In this document: positions 1-6,510 of the stretch, piece after piece
Layout: each line of letters starts with the position of its first letter
Position numbering within the stretch: the first letter of the stretch is position 1
Source of the DNA: MWEH01 sp964392385
GTDB lineage: Bacteria > Bacillota > Clostridia > Christensenellales > DTU072
DNA length: 17,520 nucleotides
NCBI GenBank assembly: GCA_964392385.1
Contig: CAYMPR010000022.1
Location: 1-17,520 of the forward strand
Direction of reading: 5' to 3'
The notes under the pieces: generated by a model
Told to the model about the DNA's origin: nothing
What the model saw: only the letters and a program-made list of their open reading frames with translations
Database searches by the model: none
Translations under genes and position numbers: made by a program

Positions 1-995
1 TATATACTCTTAATGATGGTAGTGGGAGATTGATTACTATTAGGCCCGACTCAACAAAACCAATTGCGAGATTGTACGCCTCTAGACTTAAGGATTTTGT
101 CCTTCCAATCAAACTATATTACACACAGCCAGTTTTTAAAAGAAATCTTAGATTCAACCGAAAACCTGATGAAATATTACAGATGGGAGTGGAGCTAATA
201 GGGGCAAAAGGTAAAAGATCTGATATGGAAGTATTAATACTTGCCATTAAGAGTATGAAATTATTATTTGGAAATGACTTTTATCTCGAAATAGGGCACA
301 TGGGGGTAATTAATGCCGTTTTAGATTCCATAGGCGCATTCAAAGAAGAAGCACGGAGTGCCATTTCAAGGAAAAACTTCCCGGAAGTTGATGAGCTCGT
401 TTCAAAGATTGGGCCTAAAGGCAAAATTTTAGGTGATATTAGTCGACTGTTTGGTGGGCCTAAAACGTTGAAAGAGGCAAAAGATAAGCTTAAAGGTGCC
501 TTGGAGCAAAAAGCGATTATTGAACTGCAGGGACTATATTCAATGCTCGAAAAGGAAAATCTACAAGAAAACATTTTATTTGATTTTTCGATTGTTAATG
601 AATATCAATATTACACTGGTTTGGTTTTTAGATGTTTTGTTAAAGGTATTGGTGCTGAGGTAATGTCTGGTGGGAGATACGATACACTATATGGTGATTA
701 TGGCTTAGACATTCCAGCAATTGGATTTGCTATAAACCTTAATGAAGCGCTCGAATACCTATTAGATAGAGAAGAAACCCAATATCCTCTGACTGCTGTG
801 TTATATTCAGAAAAAAGCAGCGTTTTAGCGGATAAAGACCCTATAATGGCAAAATATAAAGAAAAAGGATATAGGTGTTTGTTTTCAGTTTGTGAAAGCT
901 TGGAAGAAACGAAAAAATGGGCGAATGCAATTAAGGCAAATATATTAATAATTGATAAGGACAATAATACTATCGAAGAAATAATAATAAATTGA
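1..995 (+). CDS. hisZ: ATP phosphoribosyltransferase regulatory subunit HisZ (5' partial)
   Basis: HisZ is a catalytically inactive paralogue of histidyl-tRNA synthetase. It forms a hetero-octamer with short-form HisG and is needed for the first step of histidine synthesis and its feedback control. The reading frame is open to the left edge (first full codon at base 3), so the TTG at 30 is an internal codon, not a start. About 330 residues are visible. The family is usually about 400, so roughly 60-80 N-terminal residues lie outside. Class II synthetase-like features are visible: an RPDSTKPIAR motif near the visible N-terminus, a QMGVELIG strand, and a C-terminal SGGRYDTLYGDYG motif followed by GFAINL. 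The gene directly downstream is a short hisG, the expected partner. A true histidyl-tRNA synthetase is unlikely because the anticodon-binding region is absent and the context is hisG-hisD. Confidence 0.93.
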   Translation, partial: YTLNDGSGRLITIRPDSTKPIARLYASRLKDFVLPIKLYYTQPVFKRNLRFNRKPDEILQMGVELIGAKGKRSDMEVLILAIKSMKLLFGNDFYLEIGHMGVINAVLDSIGAFKEEARSAISRKNFPEVDELVSKIGPKGKILGDISRLFGGPKTLKEAKDKLKGALEQKAIIELQGLYSMLEKENLQENILFDFSIVNEYQYYTGLVFRCFVKGIGAEVMSGGRYDTLYGDYGLDIPAIGFAINLNEALEYLLDREETQYPLTAVLYSEKSSVLADKDPIMAKYKEKGYRCLFSVCESLEETKKWANAIKANILIIDKDNNTIEEIIIN

Positions 996-1107
996 GACAG
1001 ATTTGAAAAAAAACAATTCGCATAGATATAACTCGAGATAGATTAAAATAATTAGCAAATAAATACTTGTAAATTGAAAACAAGGCAATAAGTCTAGAGA
1101 GGGAAAA

Positions 1108-1719
1108 ATGCTAAATATCGCATTAACAAAGGGAAGGTTGGAAGAAAAAACAATAGAGCTATTAACAAAAGCAAATATTGACTGCAGTCCTATGAGAGAG
1201 AAGGGTAGAAAACTTGTTGTTGAGATTAATTCACTTTACAGGATTGTTTTTGCAAAAGCTTGCGATGTAGTGACATATGTAGAAAGGGGTATTTCTGATG
1301 TTGGAATAGTTGGGAAAGACACCCTAATGGAAATGAAAAGACCTGTTTGTGAAATTGCATCACTGCCATTTGGGAAATGTAGGTTTGCACTTGCAACATT
1401 AGTTGGGAAAGATTTCTATTCTGGGTACAAATTAAAAACGGTAGCAACAAAGTATCCAGAAGTCACAAAAGAGTACTTTGAAAGAAAGGAAATGCCTATA
1501 GAAATAATTAAAATTGAAGGTAGTGTGGAACTTGCACCGCTCCTTAATCTTGCTGATGGAATAGTAGATATAGTTGAAACAGGCACAACCCTTAAGGAAA
1601 ATGGGTTGGAAGTTATAGAAGTCATTAGCGAAATATCTGCAAGACTTATCGCTAACTCAGTTAGTTTAAAAATGAAAAAAATGGAAATTTTAGACTTTTG
1701 CAATATGATAACAGATTAG
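1108..1719 (+). CDS. hisG: ATP phosphoribosyltransferase catalytic subunit, short form HisG
   Basis: This enzyme joins ATP to PRPP to give phosphoribosyl-ATP, the committed step of histidine biosynthesis. At 203 residues it is the short form, which lacks the C-terminal ACT-like regulatory domain and depends on HisZ, encoded just upstream. The N-terminus LNIALTKGRL and the segment ISDVGIVGKDTL (about residues 62-73) are typical of the family. The PRPP-binding loop is at about residues 150-166 (DGIVDIVETGTTLKENG). The ATG follows a GAGAGGG ribosome site about 4 bases upstream. A 112-base spacer separates it from hisZ, and 113 bases separate it from hisD, both long for this operon. The sequence appears intact. 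Confidence 0.96.
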   Translation: MLNIALTKGRLEEKTIELLTKANIDCSPMREKGRKLVVEINSLYRIVFAKACDVVTYVERGISDVGIVGKDTLMEMKRPVCEIASLPFGKCRFALATLVGKDFYSGYKLKTVATKYPEVTKEYFERKEMPIEIIKIEGSVELAPLLNLADGIVDIVETGTTLKENGLEVIEVISEISARLIANSVSLKMKKMEILDFCNMITD

Positions 1720-1774
1720 CGATTAATTATTTTGTGAGATATAGGATAATTTTGGGTGAAAAAAATAAATATAT

Positions 1775-1803
1775 TAGACAATAGTTATGCTTGGTAATAT
1801 ATA
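1775..1803 (+). promoter_or_regulatory. possible internal promoter upstream of hisD
   Basis: The spacer between hisG and hisD is 113 bases and very AT-rich. TAGACA at 1775-1780 and TATATA at 1798-1803 are 17 bases apart and resemble a weak sigma-70/sigma-A promoter. An overlapping TATAAT lies at 1800-1805. In sequence this AT-rich such matches arise easily by chance, so this is only a candidate for an internal promoter serving hisD and the genes after it. Confidence 0.25.
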
Positions 1804-1832
1804 ATTAATAAATAGGTAATAGGAAAAAATAA

Positions 1833-3107
1833 ATGAAAATCATTAAATCAAATGGATCTGAAACACTAAGCCTTTTGGATTCTCTAAGAGACAAAACCTT
1901 GAATAATGAATTAAGCGTTGAAACTACGGTGAGGGGTATCTTAGAGGATGTAAAAACTCGAGGCGATGAGGCAGTTAAAGAATATAGCTTGAAATTTGAT
2001 GGAACAAATGAAATAAAAGAGTACTCTGTAAGTGATTTTCAAGATGCGTTTAATTCGCTAGATTCCGAGTTTAAAGAGGTTCTTATCAAGGCTTCAAATA
2101 GAATTAGCACCTTCCATAACGCTCAATTAGTTAATGGGATAAAGATTAAAGACGATGGAATTGAACTTGGGCAGATAATACGCCCACTAGAAAGAGTTGG
2201 GTTATATGTTCCTGGAGGAACTGCCGCATATCCATCTTCAGTACTCATGAATGCGATTCCTGCAAAAATTGCAGGGGTAAAAGAAATAGTGATTATTACA
2301 CCTCCCTTAAAAAGTGGAATAAATAAGGATGTTCTAGCTGCAGCATATTTATCAGGGGTTGATTATTTATATACTGTTGGTGGCGCACAAGGTATTGCCG
2401 CGTTAGCTTATGGCACCAAGACTATAAAAAAAGTGGATAAGATAGTAGGCCCTGGAAATATTTATGTTGCTACTGCCAAAAAACTTGTATTTGGGATCTG
2501 CGATATTGATATGGTTGCAGGACCTTCTGAAATTACCATAATAGCCGATGAGCAAGCAAATGCGAAATTTATAGCCGCGGATTTAATATCTCAAGCAGAA
2601 CATGATATTTTAGCACAAGCAATTCTTATTACTACAAGCGCTGATATAGCTAAACTAGTTGTTGAAGAATTAGATTTACAAACAAGCAAACTATCTAGAA
2701 ATAGTATAATTAAGAAGTCACTAGATAAATTTGGCTTAATTATTGTATGTGATAATTTGAATAATGCTACGGAAACAGCTAATTATATTGCCCCTGAACA
2801 TTTAGAATTATTGACAAAAGACCCATTTTCATTACTCGAGAAAATAAATAATGCAGGTTCAATATTTATAGGTGAATATACTCCTGAACCAATAGGAGAC
2901 TATATAGCTGGCACAAACCATGTATTACCAACAAGCGGATCTTCTAGGTTTTTCTCTCCATTATCAGTAGATAGTTTTATGAAAAAAATGCAATACATTT
3001 CTTATTGCAAGAGAAGATTTATTGAGGATGCAAGAAGTGTGATTGTTTTTGCAGAAAGAGAGGGACTTACGGGTCATGCGAGTGCAATACGAGTGAGATT
3101 GGAGTAA
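1833..3107 (+). CDS. hisD: Histidinol dehydrogenase
   Basis: HisD is a zinc-dependent, NAD-linked enzyme that oxidises L-histidinol to L-histidine in two steps, the end of the pathway. The 424-residue length is normal. By comparison with the E. coli enzyme, the zinc ligands are Gln254 and His257 (in SQAEHD), Asp356 (in GDYIAGTNH) and His415 (in GLTGHASAIR). The catalytic Glu-His pair is Glu322-His323 (in APEHLELL). NAD/substrate segments GGAQGIAALAYGT (183-195) and VGPGNIYVATAKKL (205-218) are intact. The ATG has an AGGA ribosome site about 8 bases upstream. It ends 35 bases before the hisC start and shows no damage. Confidence 0.97.
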   Translation: MKIIKSNGSETLSLLDSLRDKTLNNELSVETTVRGILEDVKTRGDEAVKEYSLKFDGTNEIKEYSVSDFQDAFNSLDSEFKEVLIKASNRISTFHNAQLVNGIKIKDDGIELGQIIRPLERVGLYVPGGTAAYPSSVLMNAIPAKIAGVKEIVIITPPLKSGINKDVLAAAYLSGVDYLYTVGGAQGIAALAYGTKTIKKVDKIVGPGNIYVATAKKLVFGICDIDMVAGPSEITIIADEQANAKFIAADLISQAEHDILAQAILITTSADIAKLVVEELDLQTSKLSRNSIIKKSLDKFGLIIVCDNLNNATETANYIAPEHLELLTKDPFSLLEKINNAGSIFIGEYTPEPIGDYIAGTNHVLPTSGSSRFFSPLSVDSFMKKMQYISYCKRRFIEDARSVIVFAEREGLTGHASAIRVRLE

Positions 3108-3142
3108 AAATAGTTTATAACGAAAACATAAAGGAATAAGTG

Positions 3143-4195
3143 ATGAAATATAAAATAGAAAAAAGGCTACTTGAAATGGATTCATATAAGCCAATTGAGG
3201 GCTCATATAGGATCAGGCTCGATGCAAACGAGTCGTTCTTTTCTATTCCTAAAGCCATTTTAGATGAGTTTTCTTCTAGCCTTAAGCAAATAGATTTTAA
3301 TAGATACCCAGACCCCTTTTCGGTGGATATTTGCACAAAATTTGCCTTGTATAATAAAATAGAAAGCAATATGGTGGTTGCTGGGAACGGCTCAGATGAG
3401 CTAATTAATCTAATTATCCAGGTATTTGCAAAAGATAATGATAAAGTGATGGTGTTTCAACCAGATTTCTCTATGTATGCATTTTATTCAAATCTAAGAA
3501 GATGTAATGTAAATAAACTTAGTATTGATATAGATTCAGTATTTGATGTTAATAAAATTATTGATAAAATATCTGAGATTCAACCTAGTATATTAATTTT
3601 TTCAAACCCTTGTAATCCAACTGGACAGGTTATTAAAAAAGAAGACATAGTTAGAATTTGTGAGGTCTCAACTTGCTTAATAGTAGTTGATGAAGCCTAT
3701 ATGGATTTTGCAAATGAATCTGTTATTAAATATGTAAATAATACCCCAAATTTAATTGTACTTAGGACTATGAGTAAAGCCTTTGCTGCAGCCGCTATTA
3801 GACTTGGGTTTTTAATTGCAAATAAAGAACTATCTGCAATAATTAAAAAGGTTAAGGCACCCTATAATGTTAATACAGTTACTCAAACTTTGGGCTCAAT
3901 TCTTTTAAATCATGCAGAAGAAAACAAAAAAAGAATCGATGAGATTATAGAACAAAGAGATTTACTGTATAATGGATTGTCGAGAATCAAATCATTATTT
4001 GGTGGAGAGTTTAAAGCATATAAATCTTATGCAAATTTTGTATTTATAAAAACAAAAAAAGCCGAAGAAATATTCTATTATCTGCTTAAAAATGGTATAT
4101 CGATAAGGCTTTTAAACAGTGAAACACTAAGAATTACAGCTGGTAGTAAAGAAGAATTGAATGAGTTATTTAAGATACTACACACTTTAGAATGA
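3143..4195 (+). CDS. hisC: Histidinol-phosphate aminotransferase
   Basis: HisC is a fold-type I PLP enzyme that transfers the amino group of glutamate to imidazole-acetol phosphate, giving histidinol phosphate. The ATG at 3143 (350 residues) is preferred over the GTG three bases earlier, because AAGGAA at 3131-3136 is 6 bases from the ATG but only 3 from the GTG. Visible motifs are LDANES near the N-terminus, AGNGSDELI (PLP phosphate region), SNPCNPTGQ (about 154-162), VDEAYMDF (Asp183 pairing with the PLP ring nitrogen) and TMSKAF with the Schiff-base lysine Lys212. A small alternative role on aromatic amino acids is possible for this family, but the operon position supports histidine synthesis. 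Confidence 0.95.
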   Translation: MKYKIEKRLLEMDSYKPIEGSYRIRLDANESFFSIPKAILDEFSSSLKQIDFNRYPDPFSVDICTKFALYNKIESNMVVAGNGSDELINLIIQVFAKDNDKVMVFQPDFSMYAFYSNLRRCNVNKLSIDIDSVFDVNKIIDKISEIQPSILIFSNPCNPTGQVIKKEDIVRICEVSTCLIVVDEAYMDFANESVIKYVNNTPNLIVLRTMSKAFAAAAIRLGFLIANKELSAIIKKVKAPYNVNTVTQTLGSILLNHAEENKKRIDEIIEQRDLLYNGLSRIKSLFGGEFKAYKSYANFVFIKTKKAEEIFYYLLKNGISIRLLNSETLRITAGSKEELNELFKILHTLE

Positions 4196-4231
4196 ATAAA
4201 TTTTGTACTAAATAATTTATAGAGGTGAGAT

Positions 4232-4810
4232 ATGAGAATTGCACAAATAAATAGAAAAACTAAAGAAACAGATGTTTCATTGGTCCTAAACATTGATGGG
4301 AATAGTAAGGTTAGGTCTCAAACAGGTATTGGATTTTTTGACCATATGATGAATTGTTTTGCTACTCATTCAGGATTTGATATCGATTTAGTCGTTTCTG
4401 GAGATTTATCTGTTGATTGTCACCATTCAGTAGAGGACATAGGAATTGTTATTGGGAAAGCAATAAAAGAGGCTTTAGGAGATAAGAGAGGAATTAATAG
4501 ATTTGCTGATTGTTTTTTACCAATGGATGAGTCTCTTGCTTTTGCAGCTCTTGATATTTCTGGTAGAGGATTTTTAGACTTTAATGCTAAATTTGATTAT
4601 AAGAATTGTGGTGACTTCGAGACTGATTCAACAATGGAGTTTTTTAAAGCTTTAGCAACTAATGCTGAAATTACTCTCCATGTTAAATGTCTCTATGGAA
4701 GTAATGATCATCATAAAATAGAAGCTATGTTTAAAGCTGTTGCAAGATGTTTAAAAAGTGCTGTGGAAATTAAAGGCGAAGACTGCCCATCTTCAAAAGG
4801 ACAAATTTAA
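4232..4810 (+). CDS. hisB: Imidazoleglycerol-phosphate dehydratase
   Basis: This is the monofunctional dehydratase (192 residues, full length) that converts imidazole-glycerol phosphate to imidazole-acetol phosphate using a two-metal manganese centre. The two halves of the metal site are clear: FFDHMM (His38), ATHSGFD (His45) and DCHHSVEDIG (His64, His65, Glu68) in the first half, and NDHHKIE (His160, His161, Glu164) in the second. There is no fused N-terminal phosphatase domain, unlike the enterobacterial HisB. The GAGGTGA ribosome site sits about 5 bases before the ATG. The next gene is hisA after a 38-base gap, where hisH would be expected in many clostridial operons. Confidence 0.97.
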   Translation: MRIAQINRKTKETDVSLVLNIDGNSKVRSQTGIGFFDHMMNCFATHSGFDIDLVVSGDLSVDCHHSVEDIGIVIGKAIKEALGDKRGINRFADCFLPMDESLAFAALDISGRGFLDFNAKFDYKNCGDFETDSTMEFFKALATNAEITLHVKCLYGSNDHHKIEAMFKAVARCLKSAVEIKGEDCPSSKGQI

Positions 4811-4848
4811 AGCACATTTTAGTAATATAATGGAATAAGGAGATAAAA

Positions 4849-5559
4849 ATGAACATTTACCCTGCAATTGATTTACTTGATGGAAAATGCGTAAGACTTT
4901 ATCAAGGAAGATATGCTGAGGCAGAACAGGTTGCAAAAGACCCCATCGAAACCGCGATCAAGTTTATAAGTGAAGGTGCGAAATATCTCCATGTGGTAGA
5001 TTTAGATGCTGCAAGAGGAAATAAATCGAAAAACTTTCAAATTATTAAAAGATTATGCGAACTTCCTTTGCTTGTTGATATGGGCGGTGGAATACGTAGT
5101 TTAGCACGCGTTGAAGAATGCTTTTCAGCTGGAATAGATAAAGTGGTAATAGGAACAGCTGCAGTTGAAAACACGCCGTTTCTAAAAGAAGTATTAAAAC
5201 TTTATCCCGATAGAGCAGTTATTGGAGTAGATGTTTTAGATGGGCATGTTAAGACTAGTGGTTGGGAAAAGGATTCGGGACTTCATTTTATAGACTTTAT
5301 TGAAGATTTGGAGCTTTTGGGTGTTAAATATATAACCTATACCGATATCTCAAAAGATGGAACATTAAATGGAGTAAATTTAGAAGGTATAATGAAAATC
5401 CAGAAAAGCATTGAGTGTAACATAATAGTTAGTGGTGGAGTAAAAGATATAGAAGATATTTATAAACTAAAGAGCATTGGTGTATACGGAGTTATTTGTG
5501 GGAAAAGTATTTATGCAGGTACATTATCTCTTAAGGAAGCTATTAAAGTAGCACAATGA
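4849..5559 (+). CDS. hisA: ProFAR isomerase HisA
   Basis: HisA is a (beta/alpha)8-barrel that isomerises the aminoaldose ProFAR to the aminoketose PRFAR by an Amadori rearrangement. The 236-residue length fits. Catalytic and phosphate-binding elements are visible: YPAIDLLDGKCVRL with Asp8, VDMGGGIR (about 76-83), VDVLDGHVKTSGW with Asp128, and YTDISKDGTLNG with Thr165. HisF was considered, because HisA and HisF are paralogous barrels. The opening PAIDLLDGKCVRL and the TSGW motif are HisA-type, and the HisF signature (an I-P-C-L-D-V start) is absent. AAGGAG lies about 6 bases before the ATG. It is followed by hisI with only 17 bases between, so no hisF lies between them. Confidence 0.96.
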   Translation: MNIYPAIDLLDGKCVRLYQGRYAEAEQVAKDPIETAIKFISEGAKYLHVVDLDAARGNKSKNFQIIKRLCELPLLVDMGGGIRSLARVEECFSAGIDKVVIGTAAVENTPFLKEVLKLYPDRAVIGVDVLDGHVKTSGWEKDSGLHFIDFIEDLELLGVKYITYTDISKDGTLNGVNLEGIMKIQKSIECNIIVSGGVKDIEDIYKLKSIGVYGVICGKSIYAGTLSLKEAIKVAQ

Positions 5560-5576
5560 TTTTATAGGTGAAGAAA

Positions 5577-5891
5577 ATGGATTACTCATATTTATTTAAA
5601 AAGGCTGACTTAATTCCAACAATCATTCAAGAAAATGAAACAAATGAAGTACTGATGCTAGGCTATATGAATGAAGAAAGCCTGAAAAATACTCTAGAAA
5701 CAGGATATACTTGCTTCTATAGTAGATCGCGCAAAAAGCTTTGGAAGAAAGGGGAAACCTCAGGGAATGTACAAAAAGTAGTAAGTATAACTTCTGACTG
5801 TGATAATGATACATTGTTAATTAGAGTTATTCAAACTGGTGTGGCGTGTCATACGGGTGAACGCACTTGTTTTTTCAATAAAATCCTTTAG
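5577..5891 (+). CDS. hisI: Phosphoribosyl-AMP cyclohydrolase
   Basis: HisI opens the purine ring of phosphoribosyl-AMP, the third pathway step, using zinc and a second metal. The ATG at 5577 (104 residues) is chosen over the in-frame GTG at 5568. AGGTGA at 5565-5570 contains that GTG and is ideally spaced (6 bases) as a Shine-Dalgarno sequence for the ATG. The metal ligands are all present: SDCDNDTLL (Asp74, Cys75, Asp76, Asp78), ACHTGE (Cys91) and TCFF (Cys98). It is a stand-alone domain, not fused to HisE. Its TAG stop overlaps the AGGAGG ribosome site of hisE, which suggests translational coupling. Confidence 0.95.
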   Translation: MDYSYLFKKADLIPTIIQENETNEVLMLGYMNEESLKNTLETGYTCFYSRSRKKLWKKGETSGNVQKVVSITSDCDNDTLLIRVIQTGVACHTGERTCFFNKIL

Positions 5892-5900
5892 GAGGTATAT

Positions 5901-6224
5901 ATGGATGTGTTAACTCAACTTGAGCAAGTGATACTTACTCGAAAGAATCAAAAGATAGAAGGCTCATATACCTCATATCTTTTTGAAAAAGGAATCGATA
6001 AAATATTAAAAAAATGCGGTGAAGAAAACGCTGAGATGATTATTGCTGCCAAAAATAACAAAAAGGAAGAGGTGGTAATGGAAACTTCAGATTTAATTTA
6101 CCACATAATGGTGATGCTTTCCGCTCTTGATATTTCTATTAGCGATGTCGAAAAAGAACTAAAAATAAGACTAGAAAAGCAAAAAAATTTAAAAGAGATA
6201 AAAGAAACTGATTTGAATTCCTAA
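5901..6224 (+). CDS. hisE: Phosphoribosyl-ATP pyrophosphatase
   Basis: HisE hydrolyses phosphoribosyl-ATP to phosphoribosyl-AMP and pyrophosphate, the second pathway step. It is an all-alpha MazG-like fold of 107 residues, normal for a stand-alone protein. The magnesium-binding acidic helices are visible as KCGEENAEM (Glu41, Glu42, Glu45) and METSDLIYH (Glu61, Asp64). SYTSYLFEKGIDKILKK before them is typical of the family. AGGAGG sits about 5 bases upstream of the ATG and overlaps the hisI stop. This is the last recognisable histidine gene; a 286-base spacer follows before the next start. Confidence 0.95.
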   Translation: MDVLTQLEQVILTRKNQKIEGSYTSYLFEKGIDKILKKCGEENAEMIIAAKNNKKEEVVMETSDLIYHIMVMLSALDISISDVEKELKIRLEKQKNLKEIKETDLNS

Positions 6225-6387
6225 ATGTACATAATTACAAAAAAGATTGCAACCATTTTTTCACTATCTATATACGAAAATTATGTTAAAGATAATTAAT
6301 CCAAATATTGCCACATGAAAACATGCGAATGGTACCTTAATTGGGTTAATTTACCAATAGAATATTATTTTCAATATTGTTCTAATC

Positions 6388-6416
6388 TTGATAATGTAAA
6401 CGTAATAAGATATACT
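6388..6416 (+). promoter_or_regulatory. promoter for the aldehyde oxidoreductase cassette
   Basis: TTGATA at 6388-6393 and TATACT at 6411-6416 are separated by exactly 17 bases, each one mismatch from the sigma-A consensus except for a single substituted base. It would start transcription near 6423 and leave a leader of about 88 bases before the ATG at 6511. The rest of the spacer between hisE and this promoter (6225-6387) is AT-rich; no gene or strong hairpin was seen in it. Confidence 0.6.
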
Positions 6417-6435
6417 TAAAGTTAATGGTTGATAA

Positions 6436-6469
6436 AGGGTATAATCATTATTTTGCACCCTGGTTTTTT
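6436..6469 (+). terminator. hairpin with T-run (terminator or leader attenuator)
   Basis: AGGGT (6436-6440) pairs with ACCCT (6457-6461), enclosing the palindrome ATAATCATTAT (6441-6451), and six T residues follow at 6464-6469. It lies after the hisE gene but also downstream of the promoter proposed at 6388-6416. It could therefore end the histidine operon or act as an attenuator in the oxidoreductase leader. The stem is short, so the call is tentative. Confidence 0.4.
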
Positions 6470-6510
6470 AGAAATTAAATCAACTAAAATCTTTTTTTGT
6501 GAGGAATAAT

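Noticed and set aside
4849..5559. HisA gene considered as the missing HisF
   Set aside because: The PAIDLLDGKCVRL start, the VDVLDGHVKTSGW motif and the length fit HisA; HisF starts differently and lacks the TSGW feature.
6429..6445. TTGATA and TATAAT close together in the oxidoreductase leader as a promoter pair
   Set aside because: The two boxes are only 5 bases apart; the TATAAT lacks a -35 at the right spacing. The 6388-6416 pair is better.
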